6,533 nt of DNA from Deltaproteobacteria bacterium (lineage in GTDB: Bacteria; Desulfobacterota; Syntrophia; Syntrophales; UBA2210), in the NCBI GenBank assembly GCA_019314085.1, contig JAFCZZ010000238.1, forward strand, positions 1-6,533, written 5' to 3'. The notes below the pieces were generated by a model that was not told where the DNA came from, searched no databases, and saw nothing but the letters and a program-made list of their open reading frames with translations. The position numbers and the translations under genes were made by a program. This document shows positions 5,424 through 6,533 of the stretch, one piece after another. Position 1 is the first letter of the stretch; each line of letters starts with the position of its first letter.

Positions 5424-6419
5424 ATGGGAAACTACCTCTTTCAACTAGTCAATACTACACGGATTTCAGATCTTCTTGATATCGCCATTATCGCCATATT
5501 CTCATACATAGCCCTGGTATGGTTCAAAAAAACGGCATCACGCTTCGTCCTGATCGGGATCTTCATCCTTACGATGATATACGCCGTCGCCCGGATTTTT
5601 CATCTGTACATCACCGAATACGTCCTTCAGGGCTTCTTCGCCATCCTGGCCATCGCCCTTATCATCATATTTCAGGAAGATCTTCGCAGATTTTTCGAGC
5701 GTCTCGCCACATGGCGATTTGTCAGAAAAGGCTCTCTCGACGCATCGCTGCTCGATGATGCCGAGATCATCAGCCGCGCGGTTACCCGAATCGCACATAA
5801 CCGCCGTGGGGCGCTCCTTGTTCTCAAGGGCGACGATTTCCTGGACCGTCACCTCAAAGGAGGTTTTGGCCTCAAAGGAACCTTGAGCGAGGCTATCCTT
5901 GAAAGTATCTTCGATACCCATTCAGTAGGACACGACGGCGCGGTCGTCATTGAAGGAGGGACCATTGCCAGGTTCGGCTGCCACCTCCCCCTCTCGCTGA
6001 ACCCCGGAAAATTCGGGAATCTCGGTCTGCGCCACACGGCCGCGCTGGGTCTGTCGGAACGGTGCGATGCTCTCTGCATAATCGTTTCGGAGGAGCGCGG
6101 GACCATCTCCATCGCGCGGGAAGGGACACTCACACGGCTCCACAACCCGGGGGATCTGCTCTCCATTCTCGAAAAGTTTTACCGTAATGGGGCTCCCGAA
6201 GGCGAGGGAGGGGCCTGGATGCGGTGGATCAGTGAAAATCTGGGGGAGAAGGTTGTCGCCATCCTTCTTGCCTGCGGCCTGTGGCTCGCCTTCGGATATC
6301 AAACCGAGAGTATCAGGCGCGATTTTGTCAGGCCTATCGTGTCCCGGAATCTTCCATCGGACTGGATCATCGAGGAACAAAAGCCGAAGGAAACAACGGT
6401 AACCTTAATGACGCGGTAG
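5424..6419 (+). CDS. CdaA-like membrane diadenylate cyclase with a truncated C-terminal YbbR-like region
   Basis: This makes c-di-AMP from two ATP. The 331-residue product has three N-terminal membrane segments (about 18-34, 41-58, 66-83) followed by FQEDLRRFFERL, as in CdaA. The DAC (DisA_N) catalytic domain follows (about 100-240): HDGAVVIEGG with DGA at 171-173, CHLPLS (186-191), GLRHTAALGLSE with RHT at 203-205 (CdaA and DisA usually have RHR), and IVSEERGTIS (220-229). After a linker, residues 277-291 are a fourth hydrophobic segment, followed by FVRPIVSRNLPSDWIIE and ETTVTL, which resemble the opening of a YbbR (CdaR-like) domain. The frame stops after only about 40 such residues, so the YbbR part looks cut short, right before a hairpin repeat. 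In Firmicutes the cyclase and YbbR regulator are separate adjacent genes; a fusion is the likely ancestral form here. The ribosome binding site (CAGGG, about 4-5 nt from the ATG) is modest. Confidence 0.9.
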   Translation: MGNYLFQLVNTTRISDLLDIAIIAIFSYIALVWFKKTASRFVLIGIFILTMIYAVARIFHLYITEYVLQGFFAILAIALIIIFQEDLRRFFERLATWRFVRKGSLDASLLDDAEIISRAVTRIAHNRRGALLVLKGDDFLDRHLKGGFGLKGTLSEAILESIFDTHSVGHDGAVVIEGGTIARFGCHLPLSLNPGKFGNLGLRHTAALGLSERCDALCIIVSEERGTISIAREGTLTRLHNPGDLLSILEKFYRNGAPEGEGGAWMRWISENLGEKVVAILLACGLWLAFGYQTESIRRDFVRPIVSRNLPSDWIIEEQKPKETTVTLMTR

Positions 6420-6434
6420 AAAGTCGAGAATCTT

Positions 6435-6471
6435 CCCTCTCCCTTGATGGGAGAGGGCTAGGGTGAGGGTG
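6435..6471. repeat. Interspersed hairpin repeat, CCCTCTCCC/GGGAGAGGG family
   Basis: CCCTCTCCC (6435-6443) pairs perfectly with GGGAGAGGG (6449-6457) across TTGAT, and is followed by CTAGGGTGAGGGTG. This arrangement is a familiar dispersed repeat in many proteobacterial genomes. It begins 15 nt after the cyclase stop codon. It could act as a hairpin stop but has no T-tract. Confidence 0.7.
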
Positions 6472-6496
6472 AAGTATTAATATTACAAAGAGTTAT

Positions 6497-6533
6497 ACCC
6501 CCTCCCCTTAATCCCCTCCCGCCAGGGGAGGGG
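6497..6533. repeat. Second GC-rich hairpin repeat, cut by window edge
   Basis: CCCCTCCC (6513-6520) pairs with GGGAGGGG (6526-6533) across GCCAG, preceded by ACCCCCTCCCCTTAAT. This is a distinct but similar class of dispersed hairpin, running to the right edge. Together with the repeat at 6435 it forms a repeat-rich 3' flank, with a short AT-rich spacer between. Confidence 0.6.

Noticed and set aside
5154..5425. Frames of 85 (+) and 74 (-) residues in the divergent intergenic region
   Set aside because: No ribosome binding site, no recognisable motif, and they overlap the expected promoters. A decayed gene cannot be fully excluded.
6281..6466. 61-residue frame running through the hairpin repeat, considered as a frameshifted YbbR continuation
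   Set aside because: After 6420 it translates the repeat itself (SLSLDGRGLG) rather than YbbR-like sequence, so it does not rescue the domain.

Overview
The window reads as a chromosomal stretch of a Gram-negative, diderm bacterium of moderate GC content. I would guess Desulfobacterota (former Deltaproteobacteria) or a neighbouring phylum such as Nitrospirota. The grounds are an outer-membrane beta-barrel gene, Sec signal peptides, a membrane diadenylate cyclase fused to the start of a YbbR-type region, and interspersed hairpin repeats of a kind I associate with such genomes. This placement is inference from protein style; no rRNA or other marker is present.

Layout: (i) 1-410, minus strand, the N-terminal part of an outer-membrane beta-barrel protein that runs off the left edge. 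(ii) 411-567, a non-coding gap with a perfect 13-bp hairpin. (iii) 568-1158, minus, a secreted Ala-rich protein with about three tandem ~30-residue helical repeats and a Pro-rich tail. It has a strong sigma70-type promoter and a leader of about 120 nt containing a terminator-like hairpin. (iv) 1407-2105, plus, a divergently transcribed exported protein of unknown function with its own good promoter. (v) 2106-2446, a gene-free convergent junction filled with an inverted array of an 11-bp core repeat. (vi) 5151 down to 2447, minus, four co-directional genes: a DHH/DHHA1 phosphoesterase, a PaaI-like hotdog thioesterase, a FabG-like SDR oxidoreductase and a small GIY-YIG protein. (vii) 5152-5423, a divergent promoter region. 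(viii) 5424-6419, plus, a CdaA-like diadenylate cyclase followed by a transmembrane segment and a fragment of a YbbR-like region. (ix) 6420-6533, two GC-rich hairpin repeats of different families.

The most coherent functional story is the divergent pair at the right. A membrane c-di-AMP synthase stands back-to-back with a soluble DHH/DHHA1 phosphoesterase, a family whose members degrade c-di-AMP, pApA, pAp or nanoRNA, so the pair may form a synthesis/turnover unit. The thioesterase and SDR look like acyl-CoA or acyl-ACP metabolism and probably share transcription. I see no CRISPR array, phage, transposase, tRNA or rRNA. Nothing here is clearly a new multi-gene system. The items most worth a second look are the attenuator-like leader, the truncated cyclase-YbbR fusion next to repeats, and the composite inverted repeat at 2148-2423.
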